A DNA stretch of 32,670 nucleotides, taken from Mesobacillus zeae. GTDB lineage: Bacteria; Bacillota; Bacilli; Bacillales; Cytobacillaceae. Within the stretch, counting starts at the first letter, position 1. Every line of letters starts with the position of its first letter. Shown piece after piece: positions 16,893 through 24,736 of the stretch. Location of the stretch: positions 1-32,670 of the forward strand of contig NZ_QWVT01000027.1 of assembly GCF_003570705.1 (NCBI RefSeq), written 5' to 3'. A model generated the notes under the pieces. That model saw only the letters and a list, made by a program, of their open reading frames with translations, ran no database searches and was not told the origin of the DNA. Made by a program: the position numbers and the translations under genes.

Positions 16893-17960
16893 ATGAGAGA
16901 GGAAGAAAAAAAATCTTCTCAGGACACAAGTATGAAACGGTTTTTTAAGAAGCGCTGGGCATATCCAGCAATCTATCTGGCAAGTGCTGCAATCATTCTG
17001 TCTGGTGTAGTCTGGTATCAAAACAGCGGTACAGAAAGCGACAAATTCGATTATGAAGCCACTGACCAGCCTGGGAAAAAATTGAACGATGCTCCTGCCG
17101 TCGAAGTCAACCGAGCACTTGAAAATTTCCTGATGCCTGCAGCTGATCCTGAAAAAGTTGTCATCCAAAAACAATTCTATGATAATGACAGCAAAAAAGA
17201 AGAGCAGGAAGCAGCGTTGGTTGTCTACAATAACCAATACCACCCAAACACGGGAATCGACATTGCCCATAAAAACGGCAAGGAATTTGAAGTTGTTGCC
17301 TCTGTTAGCGGCACTGTGAAAAGCATCAAAGACGATGCACTACTTGGAAATGTCATTGAAATTGAACACGATAAAGGCATTGTAACACAGTATCAATCTG
17401 TAAAAAATATTAAAGTCAAAGCGGGCCAGAAGGTTGACCAAGGCCAGGCCCTAGCTACTTCAGGGCGCAGCATGTTCAACGAAAAGGCCGGCATACACGT
17501 TCATTTTGAAATCCGCAAAGACAACATTCCTGTTAATCCGAGCGATTTCTTTGAAAAGCCGATGAGTGCTCTGATGGAAGCGAATGTGGTTCCTGCCGAT
17601 AATTCCGGCAAGACTGAGGAAACTAGCGATGATTCCAAAATGGAAGATGGAACAAAGTCTGGTGACAGCACGAAGCCAGAGGATGGAACAAAGTCTGGCG
17701 AAGGTACAAAGCCAGAGGGCGGAACGAAGTCTGATGAAGGCGGAAAGCCAGAAGACGGAACGAAGTCTGACGAAGGCGCAAAGCCAGAAGACGGAACGAA
17801 GTCTGAAGAAGACGCGAAGCCTGAGGACAGCACAAAATCTAAAGATGGCACGAAGCTCAATGAAGAGTCATCCAAAGATGAAGGCACAAAAAACACGAAA
17901 GAAAGCGAGAAGGACAGCATTAATCCTTCTAGTGAGTCCAAGAACACAACTAACTCTTAA
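16893..17960 (+). CDS. spoIIQ: Stage II sporulation protein Q (LytM-like)
   Basis: SpoIIQ is a forespore membrane protein that binds SpoIIIAH across the intermembrane space, holding the engulfing membranes and forming part of the feeding channel. The 355-residue product starts MREEEKK (ATG 16893, GAGGTG six bases upstream), has one membrane segment at about 25-42 and a LytM/M23-like domain at about 105-220. In HPNTGID the zinc-ligand His position is Asn119, and B. subtilis has Ser there; the later GIHVHFEIR is kept, so the domain is probably not a working peptidase. The C-terminal third (residues 251-322) is six 12-residue Lys/Glu/Gly/Thr-rich repeats, making the protein about 70 residues longer than the B. 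subtilis one. Confidence 0.95.
   Translation: MREEEKKSSQDTSMKRFFKKRWAYPAIYLASAAIILSGVVWYQNSGTESDKFDYEATDQPGKKLNDAPAVEVNRALENFLMPAADPEKVVIQKQFYDNDSKKEEQEAALVVYNNQYHPNTGIDIAHKNGKEFEVVASVSGTVKSIKDDALLGNVIEIEHDKGIVTQYQSVKNIKVKAGQKVDQGQALATSGRSMFNEKAGIHVHFEIRKDNIPVNPSDFFEKPMSALMEANVVPADNSGKTEETSDDSKMEDGTKSGDSTKPEDGTKSGEGTKPEGGTKSDEGGKPEDGTKSDEGAKPEDGTKSEEDAKPEDSTKSKDGTKLNEESSKDEGTKNTKESEKDSINPSSESKNTTNS
17643..17858 (+). repeat. Six in-frame 36-bp repeats in spoIIQ
   Basis: Residues 251-322 are six units of the type EDGTKSDEGAKP. They are hydrophilic, with balanced charge and probably disordered, and would lie in the space between mother cell and forespore after the LytM domain. Confidence 0.85.
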
Positions 17961-17967
17961 TTTTGGA

Positions 17968-17994
17968 AACCCGCCCCTCACGGCGGGTTTTTTT
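17968..17994 (+). terminator. Terminator of spoIIQ
   Basis: Perfect stem AACCCGCC/GGCGGGTT (17968-17975 with 17982-17989), six-base loop and a run of T to 17994, eight bases after the stop codon. Confidence 0.92.
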
Positions 17995-18188
17995 GACTTT
18001 TAAAAGATCTGTATATTTGAGAGGAACCGGTTGCTCTAATATCTGTCCTGCTGCGGCGGATAGGAATTCTAGTGCTGATACTTCCCCAGGATGGCCGTTT
18101 TAGTGGGACGAGCACTGTGATTAGTGGACATCGCGAATACGGCATCTAATACATATTGCCCAACCCGCTGCGAATGCATAATGTGCAT

Positions 18189-18229
18189 CACCTAACTCGG
18201 CACCTACTCGGCACCTAACTCGGCACCTA
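18189..18229. repeat. Short tandem repeat, CACCTAACTCGG units
   Basis: CACCTAACTCGG, CACCTACTCGG, CACCTAACTCGG, then CACCTAATAG: three to four 11-12 bp units. The surrounding 17995-18358 gap has no gene; it carries further weak CTAAT/GCAT repeats and no promoter I would defend for pbpC. Confidence 0.75.
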
Positions 18230-18358
18230 ATAGATAGTGCAAATCCAAACTCCCGCCGTACACCTCTGTCGAAAACTATTTAATCCTGCCATAATGTTGT
18301 CCAATAGAATGTTCTCCCTGACTATGCTAAAATCAGTCAGAAGGAGGAGAGACAAATA

Positions 18359-20365
18359 ATGAGGAAAGTAATCTTACTTATTGCGGCAATAATGCTGGCT
18401 GTTATGTTTACCGGCTGCAGCAAGGAAACCAGTCCGGAAGACAGACTTTCGCAGTATATTAAGCTTTGGAATGCTAAGAAATTCGACAAGATGTACGGTT
18501 ACCTCACTGATGATGCAAAGCAGTCCATCACAAAAGAAGAGTTTGTGAACCGTTACGATAAAATATATAAAGACCTTGAAATCGACAAGCTTGATGTCCA
18601 ATTCAAGAAGCCTGAAGAAGAGAAAAAGCACAAAGAGAGTGCAAACTTTCCGTTCTCGGCAAAAATGGACAGCGCCGCCGGGCCAATCAAATTCGGCCAT
18701 ACGGCCAAGCTGCTGAAAGAAAAACACGGGGACGAAGAAAACTGGTATATCGACTGGAATCAAACTTATATTTTTCCCGAGCTTGGCAAGGAAGACCGAC
18801 TGAGCTATCAATCGATTCCAGCAAACCGCGGCAGCATTATGGACCGGAACGGGGACATGGTGGCAGCCAATGGCTATGCGCTTGAAATCGGAGTCATACC
18901 GGGCCAGCTTGGCGACAAGAAGAAGGAAACAATCGCGACGCTCGCAAAGCTGCTTGAAATGACGGAAGAACATATCAACAAAATGCTTGAAGCCCCATGG
19001 GTCAAGCCTGATCTGCTCGTTCCGCTGAAAAAAATCTCGAAAGACAATCTTGCATTGCAGGAAAAATTGTTTGCTCTCGACGGAGTCACAAGCAGCAAGG
19101 TGAATGTCCGCGAGTATCCTTACGGCGAAGCTTTTTCCCACTTGGTTGGCTACGTTGCCCCGGTAACGGCGGATGACCTGAAAAAGCTTGAGGGCAAAGG
19201 TTATACGTCCAGTGACCTGATTGGAAAGCGCGGCCTTGAGCAAGTGCTTGAAGAGAGGCTCAGGGGAGAGAATGGTGTAAGGATTTCCATTAAGAAAAAA
19301 GACGGCAGCGAAAAACTTCTTGCTGAAAAGTCAGTAAAAGATGGGGAAGATGTCAAACTCACCATCGATGTCGTCCTGCAGCAGCAAATTTACGACCAGA
19401 TGAAGGGAGAAGCAGGTGCAGCTTCCGCTATCAACCCTCTCACTGGTGAAACGCTGGCGCTTGTAAGTGCTCCAGGATTCGATCCGAACGCGGCTACGCT
19501 CGGTTTTACCAAGTCGCAGCGCGAGGAAATGGCCAACAACCCTGCCGATCCGACCCTGAACCGCTTCAAGCTCAAATTTGCTCCGGGTTCGGTCATGAAG
19601 CCAATTACAGCGGCTGTCGGCCTTTCCAGTGATAAAATCAGCCTTGATAAAGCCTATACGATCAATGAAAAGAGATGGCAGCCTAATAATTCATGGGGAA
19701 ACTACAAGGTGACCCGTATCTCCGACGTCAAAGGCCAGATCGATATGGAGAAGGCCTTGATTTATTCCGACAATATTTATTTTGCCCGTGTAGCGCTTGA
19801 TACTGGCAAGGATGCTTTCGGCGAGGGGCTGAAGAAGTTTGGCTTTGAGAAGGAGTTGGATTATCTTTATCCGCTTGAACCGTCAACGATGGGCGATATT
19901 GGAAAAGAGATAACGCTCGCCGATTCGGGCTACGGTCAGGGACAAATCGAGATGAACATCCTCCATCTGTCGGCAGCATATACGCCTTTTGTGAATAAAG
20001 GCAATCTCATCAAGCCTGTACTGCTTGCAGACGATAAAAAGAGCCAAGTGTGGAGTGAGGGCTTGATTACGGAGGAAGAGGCCATGGCGCTGAACGGAAT
20101 GCTGACAAAGGTCGTTTCTGATCCGAGAGGCTCCGCCCATTCCGCAGTGATCCCGAACTACCCGCTCGCTGGTAAAACAGGTACAGCGGAAATCAAGGCA
20201 AAGCAAGGGGAAAAAGGTCGTGAGCTTGGCTGGTTCGTCGGCTACAACCCGCAATCGCCTAATCTTCTCATCACGATGATGATCGACAACGTTCAGGAAA
20301 AAGGCGGCTCCAAGACAGCCGTTTCCCGAGTGAAAAATGTATTTGAGACTAGGACAAAGCAATAG
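18359..20365 (+). CDS. pbpC: Class B penicillin-binding transpeptidase, PBP3/PBP2a (MecA-N) type lipoprotein
   Basis: Cross-links peptidoglycan (DD-transpeptidase) on the outside of the membrane. The 668-residue protein starts with a lipoprotein signal (FTGC, Cys20), then a MecA N-terminal NTF2-like domain (about 25-140), a dimerisation region opening with IPANRGSIMDRNG (153-165), and a transpeptidase domain with Ser411-x-x-Lys414 (PGSVMKP), Ser470-Asp-Asn472 and Lys606-Thr-Gly608. All active-site motifs are intact. Length and domain order match B. subtilis PbpC (PBP3, 668 residues), a low-affinity type related to staphylococcal PBP2a. ATG 18359 follows AGGAGGAG. In B. subtilis pbpC is not beside spoIIQ, so its position here is a rearrangement or a different paralogue. 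Confidence 0.9.
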   Translation: MRKVILLIAAIMLAVMFTGCSKETSPEDRLSQYIKLWNAKKFDKMYGYLTDDAKQSITKEEFVNRYDKIYKDLEIDKLDVQFKKPEEEKKHKESANFPFSAKMDSAAGPIKFGHTAKLLKEKHGDEENWYIDWNQTYIFPELGKEDRLSYQSIPANRGSIMDRNGDMVAANGYALEIGVIPGQLGDKKKETIATLAKLLEMTEEHINKMLEAPWVKPDLLVPLKKISKDNLALQEKLFALDGVTSSKVNVREYPYGEAFSHLVGYVAPVTADDLKKLEGKGYTSSDLIGKRGLEQVLEERLRGENGVRISIKKKDGSEKLLAEKSVKDGEDVKLTIDVVLQQQIYDQMKGEAGAASAINPLTGETLALVSAPGFDPNAATLGFTKSQREEMANNPADPTLNRFKLKFAPGSVMKPITAAVGLSSDKISLDKAYTINEKRWQPNNSWGNYKVTRISDVKGQIDMEKALIYSDNIYFARVALDTGKDAFGEGLKKFGFEKELDYLYPLEPSTMGDIGKEITLADSGYGQGQIEMNILHLSAAYTPFVNKGNLIKPVLLADDKKSQVWSEGLITEEEAMALNGMLTKVVSDPRGSAHSAVIPNYPLAGKTGTAEIKAKQGEKGRELGWFVGYNPQSPNLLITMMIDNVQEKGGSKTAVSRVKNVFETRTKQ

Positions 20366-20375
20366 ATAGTTTTGG

Positions 20376-20403
20376 CCGGTGGGAGATTCCCGCCGGTTTT
20401 TTT
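20376..20403 (+). terminator. Terminator of pbpC
   Basis: Nine-pair stem CCGGTGGGA/TCCCGCCGG (20376-20384 with 20388-20396, one G-T pair), three-base loop and seven T residues, ten bases after the stop codon. Confidence 0.9.
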
Positions 20404-20695
20404 GTTGTGGAAAAGGCGCGTTTAGCAGTCTGGTTTTCTTGAGGGAATTTCATGATTTGAGGAATGGATCTCTTCTTTTTAAAAGACGAATGCTTCAGTT
20501 TTTCACGAAGTGCTAACACTATGGTTAAAGTGCTGTATTTCATTTATGAGGGGGGATTGTTTGAAACCATACAAGGATTGAACTCCACATCGCATAGTTT
20601 GAATTTGCTCTTAGGCAAGCTTTTTCTCACCCTCCTTGTCAGTTCCAATTTTCAAAAAACTTTCCGGTATCCCTTGTCCCGATTGGTTAATTTAT

Positions 20696-20724
20696 GCATA
20701 TATCCTCAACCAAGCTAATAAACT
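20696..20724 (+). promoter_or_regulatory. Sigma-E-type promoter of spoIIID
   Basis: GCATATAT (20696-20703), a 13-base spacer and AATAAACT (20717-20724) resemble the sigma-E consensus with the same spacing as the spoIID site. It lies about 210 bases before spoIIID, leaving a leader of roughly 200 bases. The stretch 20404-20695 holds no gene I can support. Confidence 0.5.
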
Positions 20725-20767
20725 GTTTACAAACCTGACAAAGAGAGTGTTTGAGGTGAGGAGTCGT

Positions 20768-20800
20768 TTGCAGAAATGGGAATTCAGCTGGAGACAATGA
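20768..20800 (+). CDS. Small upstream reading frame in the spoIIID leader (usd-like position)
   Basis: TTG 20768 with TGAGGTGA eight bases upstream encodes a ten-residue peptide MQKWEFSWRQ; its TGA overlaps an ATG (20797) opening a 16-residue frame to 20847. In B. subtilis, translation of spoIIID needs translation of the small upstream frame usd. These frames hold the corresponding place, but I cannot confirm similarity to usd in sequence. A perfect 8-bp hairpin (20818-20837) lies inside the second frame. Confidence 0.4.
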   Translation: MQKWEFSWRQ

Positions 20801-20817
20801 TTAGTCCCTGCAGTGTC

Positions 20818-20837
20818 CAGAAGGCTCATGCCTTCTG
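20818..20837 (+). other. Hairpin in the spoIIID leader
   Basis: CAGAAGGC/GCCTTCTG perfect 8-bp stem with loop TCAT, about 95 bases before the spoIIID start and inside the second small leader frame. It has no T run after it. Ribosomes on that frame would melt it. Confidence 0.55.
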
Positions 20838-20932
20838 CCGTGCTTAATCAAGTGCGGATTACAGGAGTTGACGACGAGAATAGCGAGTCTCATTTCACAC
20901 TTCTCACATCCAATTTAGGGAGGGCGAGTGGT

Positions 20933-21205
20933 GTGCACGATTACATCAAAGAGAGAACCATCAAGATTGGAAAGTATATCGTGGAGACGAGAAAAACGGT
21001 TCGCGTAATCGCGAAGGAGTTTGGCGTGTCCAAAAGTACAGTCCATAAAGACCTGACGGAAAGACTGCCTGAAATCAACCCGGAGCTAGCCAACGAGGTG
21101 AAGGAAATACTTGATTACCATAAATCAATCCGCCATTTGCGCGGCGGGGAAGCAACAAAGCAGAAATACAGCAAAGAAGAAAGGGAAGAAGAGCCAGTCC
21201 AATAA
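20933..21205 (+). CDS. spoIIID: Sporulation transcriptional regulator SpoIIID
   Basis: SpoIIID is the small mother-cell DNA-binding protein that activates and represses many sigma-E genes and helps switch to sigma-K. The 90-residue product begins MHDYIKERTIKIGKYIVE, has the helix-turn-helix TVRVIAKEFGVSKSTVHKDL at about residues 20-39 and the basic segment HKSIRHLRGGEATKQKY near the end. It is nearly identical to B. subtilis SpoIIID. The start is GTG 20933 with AGGGAGGG upstream; the frame stays open 40 codons further upstream, but the family start and the ribosome-binding site decide for 20933. Confidence 0.96.
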   Translation: MHDYIKERTIKIGKYIVETRKTVRVIAKEFGVSKSTVHKDLTERLPEINPELANEVKEILDYHKSIRHLRGGEATKQKYSKEEREEEPVQ

Positions 21206-21217
21206 AGCACTAAATCC

Positions 21218-21312
21218 CTAAAGCGTGCCTGACCCCCAGTGGGGTGCTGCGTTAATTTAATAGAGCGTGCCTGACCCCCTTTAGTTTGCTAAAGGGGGTC
21301 AGGCACGCTTTA
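21218..21312. repeat. GCCTGACCCCC element with long perfect inverted repeat
   Basis: One copy at 21218-21256 nearly equals the copy after spoIID. It is followed by a hairpin whose 20-bp perfect arms run 21264-21283 and 21290-21309 with a 6-base loop, extended outward by a G-T and several A-T pairs. The element occupies the spoIIID-mbl gap; the hairpin followed by TTTATT may also stop spoIIID transcription. Confidence 0.8.
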
Positions 21313-21354
21313 TTGTGGTTCTGTAAGTTTCTTTTCTTAATTTTCTAGGTTTTA

Positions 21355-21384
21355 TTTACTATTTCCATTTTTTTATGATAGAAT
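21355..21384 (+). promoter_or_regulatory. Candidate sigma-A promoter of mbl
   Basis: TTTACT (21355-21360) and TAGAAT (21379-21384), 18 bases apart, both close to consensus, 134 bases before mbl. The rest of the leader shows no known element. Confidence 0.45.
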
Positions 21385-21517
21385 AAGAAATTAGGGAAAT
21401 ATATGGTTCGCAATTACGCAGCGGCTTCTGAATATCCTTACTGATCCTTGTCTGTTTTCGGAACTGGCGGGATCAATCAGCCGCAGCCAGCGATTTTTCA
21501 AGGAGGAAAAGATAGGG

Positions 21518-22519
21518 ATGTTAGCTAGGGATATTGGGATCGACCTTGGTACTGCCAATGTGCTGATCCACGTTAAAGGCCGCGGGATTGTGCTAAATGA
21601 ACCATCTGTCGTGGCAATCGATAAAAACAATAATAAAGTATTGGCTGTCGGAGAAGAGGCGCGCCGCATGGTAGGGCGTACTCCTGGGAATATCGTTGCA
21701 ATCCGTCCGCTGCAGGATGGAGTCATTGCAGACTTTGATGTGACAGAAGCCATGCTTAAGCATTTTATCAACAAATTGGACGTCAAAGGGTTCCTTTCCA
21801 AACCGCGCATCTTGATTTGCTGCCCAACGAACATTACAAGCGTTGAGCAAAAAGCTATCAAGGAAGCAGCTGAAAAAAGCGGCGGCAAAAAAGTGTATCT
21901 TGAAGAAGAGCCAAAAGTCGCAGCTATCGGCGCTGGCATGGATATCTTCCAGCCTAGCGGAAACATGGTCGTCGACATCGGCGGCGGCACAACAGACATA
22001 GCTGTCCTATCCATGGGTGATATCGTTACTTCCTCATCCATCAAAATGGCCGGCGACAAATTCGATGCCGAGATTTTAAACTACATCAAACGTGAATACA
22101 AACTGCTGATCGGCGATCGCACAGCTGAAAATATAAAAATTAACATTGGAACAGTTTTCGCTGGTTCCCGCCAGGAAGAGATGGAAATCCGTGGCCGTGA
22201 TATGGTTTCAGGACTTCCAAGAACACTGACTGTCCACTCTGAGGAAATCGAGCTGGCTTTGCGCGAGTCTGTTTCCATCATCGTTCAGGCAGCCAAAAGC
22301 GTGCTTGAAAAAACTCCACCGGAGCTTTCTGCGGACATCATTGACCGCGGCGTCATCATGACGGGCGGAGGCGCGCTGCTTCATGGCATGGATACGCTTC
22401 TTGCCGAAGAATTGAAGGTGCCTGTCCTTGTTGCTGAAAACCCAATGGACTGCGTTGCAATTGGTACCGGAATCATGCTTGATAACATCGATAAGATTTC
22501 GGGAAGAAAAATCATTTAA
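21518..22519 (+). CDS. mbl: MreB-like actin homologue Mbl, rod-shape determinant
   Basis: Mbl polymerises under the membrane and directs lateral wall synthesis. The 333-residue protein equals the B. subtilis length. Actin-fold nucleotide-binding segments are clear: DIGIDLGTANVLIHVKG at the N-terminus, VVDIGGGTTDIAVLSMG near residue 152 and IMTGGGALLHGMDTLL near 285. The position after spoIIID and before flhO is the Mbl locus; MreB itself lies elsewhere with mreC/mreD. ATG 21518 follows AAGGAGGAAAA. It is followed by a strong terminator. Confidence 0.95.
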   Translation: MLARDIGIDLGTANVLIHVKGRGIVLNEPSVVAIDKNNNKVLAVGEEARRMVGRTPGNIVAIRPLQDGVIADFDVTEAMLKHFINKLDVKGFLSKPRILICCPTNITSVEQKAIKEAAEKSGGKKVYLEEEPKVAAIGAGMDIFQPSGNMVVDIGGGTTDIAVLSMGDIVTSSSIKMAGDKFDAEILNYIKREYKLLIGDRTAENIKINIGTVFAGSRQEEMEIRGRDMVSGLPRTLTVHSEEIELALRESVSIIVQAAKSVLEKTPPELSADIIDRGVIMTGGGALLHGMDTLLAEELKVPVLVAENPMDCVAIGTGIMLDNIDKISGRKII

Positions 22520-22530
22520 TTTTTAACTAC

Positions 22531-22586
22531 AGAATCTGGATTTTTGTGCAAAAAAAAGGCACAGAAGTCCAGGTTCTTTATTTTTT
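22531..22586 (+). terminator. Terminator of mbl
   Basis: A 19-pair stem (22531-22549 with 22559-22577) with a few G-T pairs, nine-base A-rich loop and a T-rich tract to 22586. Confidence 0.85.
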
Positions 22587-22663
22587 ACCCGTTTTTGAGA
22601 AAAGAAAACCAAGAAAACAACAAATTTCTACAAATTGTTAATGTTTCCTGGAGATTTTTTTCT

Positions 22664-22669
22664 TATAAT
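22664..22669 (+). promoter_or_regulatory. Candidate -10 box for flhO
   Basis: TATAAT at 22664-22669, 55 bases before the flhO start and after the mbl terminator. The -35 region is poor. I looked for a sigma-D motif (TAAA ... GCCGATAT) here and saw none. Confidence 0.4.
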
Positions 22670-22723
22670 AGAGTATAGAGGCAATTTGCCAAAAATTCTA
22701 AGAACCCTTTTGAGGTGTCTAAC

Positions 22724-23542
22724 ATGTTTAGAGGTTTTTATACTGTGGCGTCGGGTATGCTTGCCCAGCAGAGGCGCACGGAAATGCTGACGAATAATAT
22801 GTCCAATTCTAATACACCAGGTTTTAAGGCAGATCAATCGGCCATGAGGGCTTTTCCTGAAATGCTCCTCGAGAGGGTTGAGAAAGATCATCTGGGCTTT
22901 CCGCAGAACAAAACAGTGGGCCCAATCAATACAGGAGTATACATGCAGGAAGCCATCCCGAAGTTCATTCAGGGTGATTTGCGTGATACGGGCAAAAAGA
23001 CAGACATGGCCCTCTATGACGTCAGCATGCCGGTAGATGGTGAAACAGGAACGCCGGGTTCCGTCTTCTTTACCGTCCGCCAGGCTGATGGATCGCTGCG
23101 CTATACGCGAAACGGTAACTTTACGCTCGATGGCAAAGGCTTTTTAACAACGGCTAGCGGGGAATACGTCCTCAGCAGCCAGGGAAATCCAATCCAGCTT
23201 TCAAGCGATCAGTTTACTGTCAGTGAAAACGGTGTTGTCACAGGACAAGCCGGAGAAACTTCACAGCTTGCTATTGCATTTGCAGCTAATCCGAACCAAA
23301 TGATCAGGGAAGGCAACGGCCTGTTCAGAACTGGAGATGGCAAGGAACTGCCGGATGCAGCAGCTACAGGTGGGGTTCGGTTCAGTCTGAAGCAAGGCTC
23401 AGTGGAGCAGTCTAACGTCGATGTTTCAAGGACGATGACCGATATGATGACCGCCTATCGTGCTTTTGAGGCCAACCAGAAGGTCATGCAGGCTTATGAC
23501 CGCAGCATGGAAAAAGCCGCCAATGAAATCGGCAGGTTATAA
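22724..23542 (+). CDS. flhO: Flagellar hook-basal body (rod) protein FlhO
   Basis: FlhO belongs to the FlgE/FlgF/FlgG rod-hook family and is, with FlhP, part of the distal rod in Bacillus. The 272-residue product has the N-terminal rod signature TEMLTNNMSNSNTPGFKADQ and the C-terminal TMTDMMTAYRAFEANQKVMQ, both of which form the coiled core of axial proteins. ATG 22724 has GAGGTG six bases upstream; an in-frame GTG at 22715 lies within that site. In B. subtilis the pair flhO-flhP follows mbl, as here. Confidence 0.92.
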   Translation: MFRGFYTVASGMLAQQRRTEMLTNNMSNSNTPGFKADQSAMRAFPEMLLERVEKDHLGFPQNKTVGPINTGVYMQEAIPKFIQGDLRDTGKKTDMALYDVSMPVDGETGTPGSVFFTVRQADGSLRYTRNGNFTLDGKGFLTTASGEYVLSSQGNPIQLSSDQFTVSENGVVTGQAGETSQLAIAFAANPNQMIREGNGLFRTGDGKELPDAAATGGVRFSLKQGSVEQSNVDVSRTMTDMMTAYRAFEANQKVMQAYDRSMEKAANEIGRL

Positions 23543-23596
23543 GAGAACTTTATTTTTAGGAAAAAGGCAAACAGTATAACATTTGTAAAAATCTCA

Positions 23597-23735
23597 TAGC
23601 ATTTCAGCCACAACGAAAACTGTTGAAAGACCATAGCAGCAATGGTTACGACATCAATTTGGCAAAAACTATTGCACCCAAGCCACAACAGCCATATCTT
23701 TGCAAAAAACAATCTATAGCACCCTCAGCCAAGAA
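23597..23735. repeat. Degenerate tandem repeats in the flhO-flhP gap (about 4 units)
   Basis: TAGCATTTCAGCCACAAC, TAGCAGCAATGG, TTGCACCCAAGCCACAAC and TAGCACCCTCAGCCAAG begin at 23597, 23634, 23672 and 23717. Similarity is weak between some units. The 333-base gap has no gene I can support. Confidence 0.5.
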
Positions 23736-23840
23736 TTTTATAAAAAAGATAAAACAAGATGATATTTTGACCGATAAATACGACAGTGGGCCGAAGAAAC
23801 AGGCATCAATCGCTTTTTGCCAATCACCCATAAATGCAAC

Positions 23841-23856
23841 AGCCGGGTTCCCGGCT
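23841..23856 (+). other. Hairpin directly upstream of flhP
   Basis: AGCCGGG-TT-CCCGGCT, a perfect 7-bp G+C-rich stem nine bases before the flhP ribosome-binding site. No T run follows. Confidence 0.55.
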
Positions 23857-23875
23857 TGAAAATGAGGGAATGACG

Positions 23876-24721
23876 ATGAACCGAACGATGATAACAGCAA
23901 CCAATACACTCTCCCAGCTGCAAAAGCAAATGGATATCATCAGCAACAATATCGCTAATATCGACACGAACGGCTATAAACGCCGCGATTCGACTTTTAC
24001 CGACCTTGTTGCACAGGAATTCAGAAACCAGCCACATGACCGGCTTGAGCAAAACAGGCTCACTCCGTTTAATATCCGCCAGGGAACGGGAGCGAAAATT
24101 GCCCAGTCGCAAATAGTCCTTTCCCAAGGCAGCCTGAAAACAACCGAAAGGTCGCTTGATACAGCGTTTACAGCTGAAGGCCAGATGTTCCGTGTGCTTG
24201 CACAGAACTCTGATGGCAGTTCGGCAGTACGCCTGACAAGGAATGGCGCATTTTACTTGAGCCCGCTGTCGGACAATGAAACGATGCTTGTGAACAGTGA
24301 CGGCCATCCGGTGCTTGACGAAAGCAGCCGCCCGATTACATTCACAGGGAAGCCGACCAACATCACCGTTTCTGCAACTGGCACCATTACCGCCAGTATG
24401 CCCAATGGCTCGAAGCAAGAAGCGAATCTTGGCGTCGTGTTCGTGAAGAAGCCGCAATTTCTTGAGCAAAAGGGTGACAATCTCCTTGGCTTCCCCGACA
24501 ACCTTGACGCACTTGGAGTAACCGAAAATGATATCATTACGGAAATGGCCGGACCGGAAAGAGGCGGCATCTCCATCAAACAGGGAGCATTAGAGCAGTC
24601 CAATGTTGAAATGAGCAAAGAAATGACTGATTTGATCAATGTGCAACGCGGCTATCAGTTCCAATCGCGCTCGATTACCCTAGCCGACCAGATGGAAGGG
24701 CTTGTCAACGGAATCCGTTAA
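23876..24721 (+). CDS. flhP: Flagellar hook-basal body (rod) protein FlhP
   Basis: Second distal-rod protein of the FlgG family, partner of FlhO. The 281-residue product has LQKQMDIISNNIANIDTNGY at the N-terminus and the C-terminal ALEQSNVEMSKEMTDLINVQ followed by RGYQFQSRS, the flagellar axial C-terminal motif. ATG 23876 fits GAGGGA six bases upstream; ATG 23870 touches that site. The 333-base gap with repeats separates it from flhO, so it may have its own promoter, though I cannot identify one. The next gene begins 15 bases after the stop codon. Confidence 0.92.
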   Translation: MNRTMITATNTLSQLQKQMDIISNNIANIDTNGYKRRDSTFTDLVAQEFRNQPHDRLEQNRLTPFNIRQGTGAKIAQSQIVLSQGSLKTTERSLDTAFTAEGQMFRVLAQNSDGSSAVRLTRNGAFYLSPLSDNETMLVNSDGHPVLDESSRPITFTGKPTNITVSATGTITASMPNGSKQEANLGVVFVKKPQFLEQKGDNLLGFPDNLDALGVTENDIITEMAGPERGGISIKQGALEQSNVEMSKEMTDLINVQRGYQFQSRSITLADQMEGLVNGIR

Positions 24722-24736
24722 GAAGGGAAGAGTAAA

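Noticed and set aside
16752-17270. Upstream extension of the VanZ-like frame on the minus strand
   Set aside because: Antisense to the conserved spoIIQ gene; the family's N-terminus and a ribosome-binding site fit 16751.
20464-20718. 84-residue frame before spoIIID
   Set aside because: No clear ribosome-binding site, no recognisable motif, and it runs into the sigma-E promoter region.
20813-20932. 40-codon in-frame extension of spoIIID
   Set aside because: The SpoIIID family starts at MHDYIKER and the AGGGAGGG site fits GTG 20933; the extension matches nothing and overlaps the leader frames.
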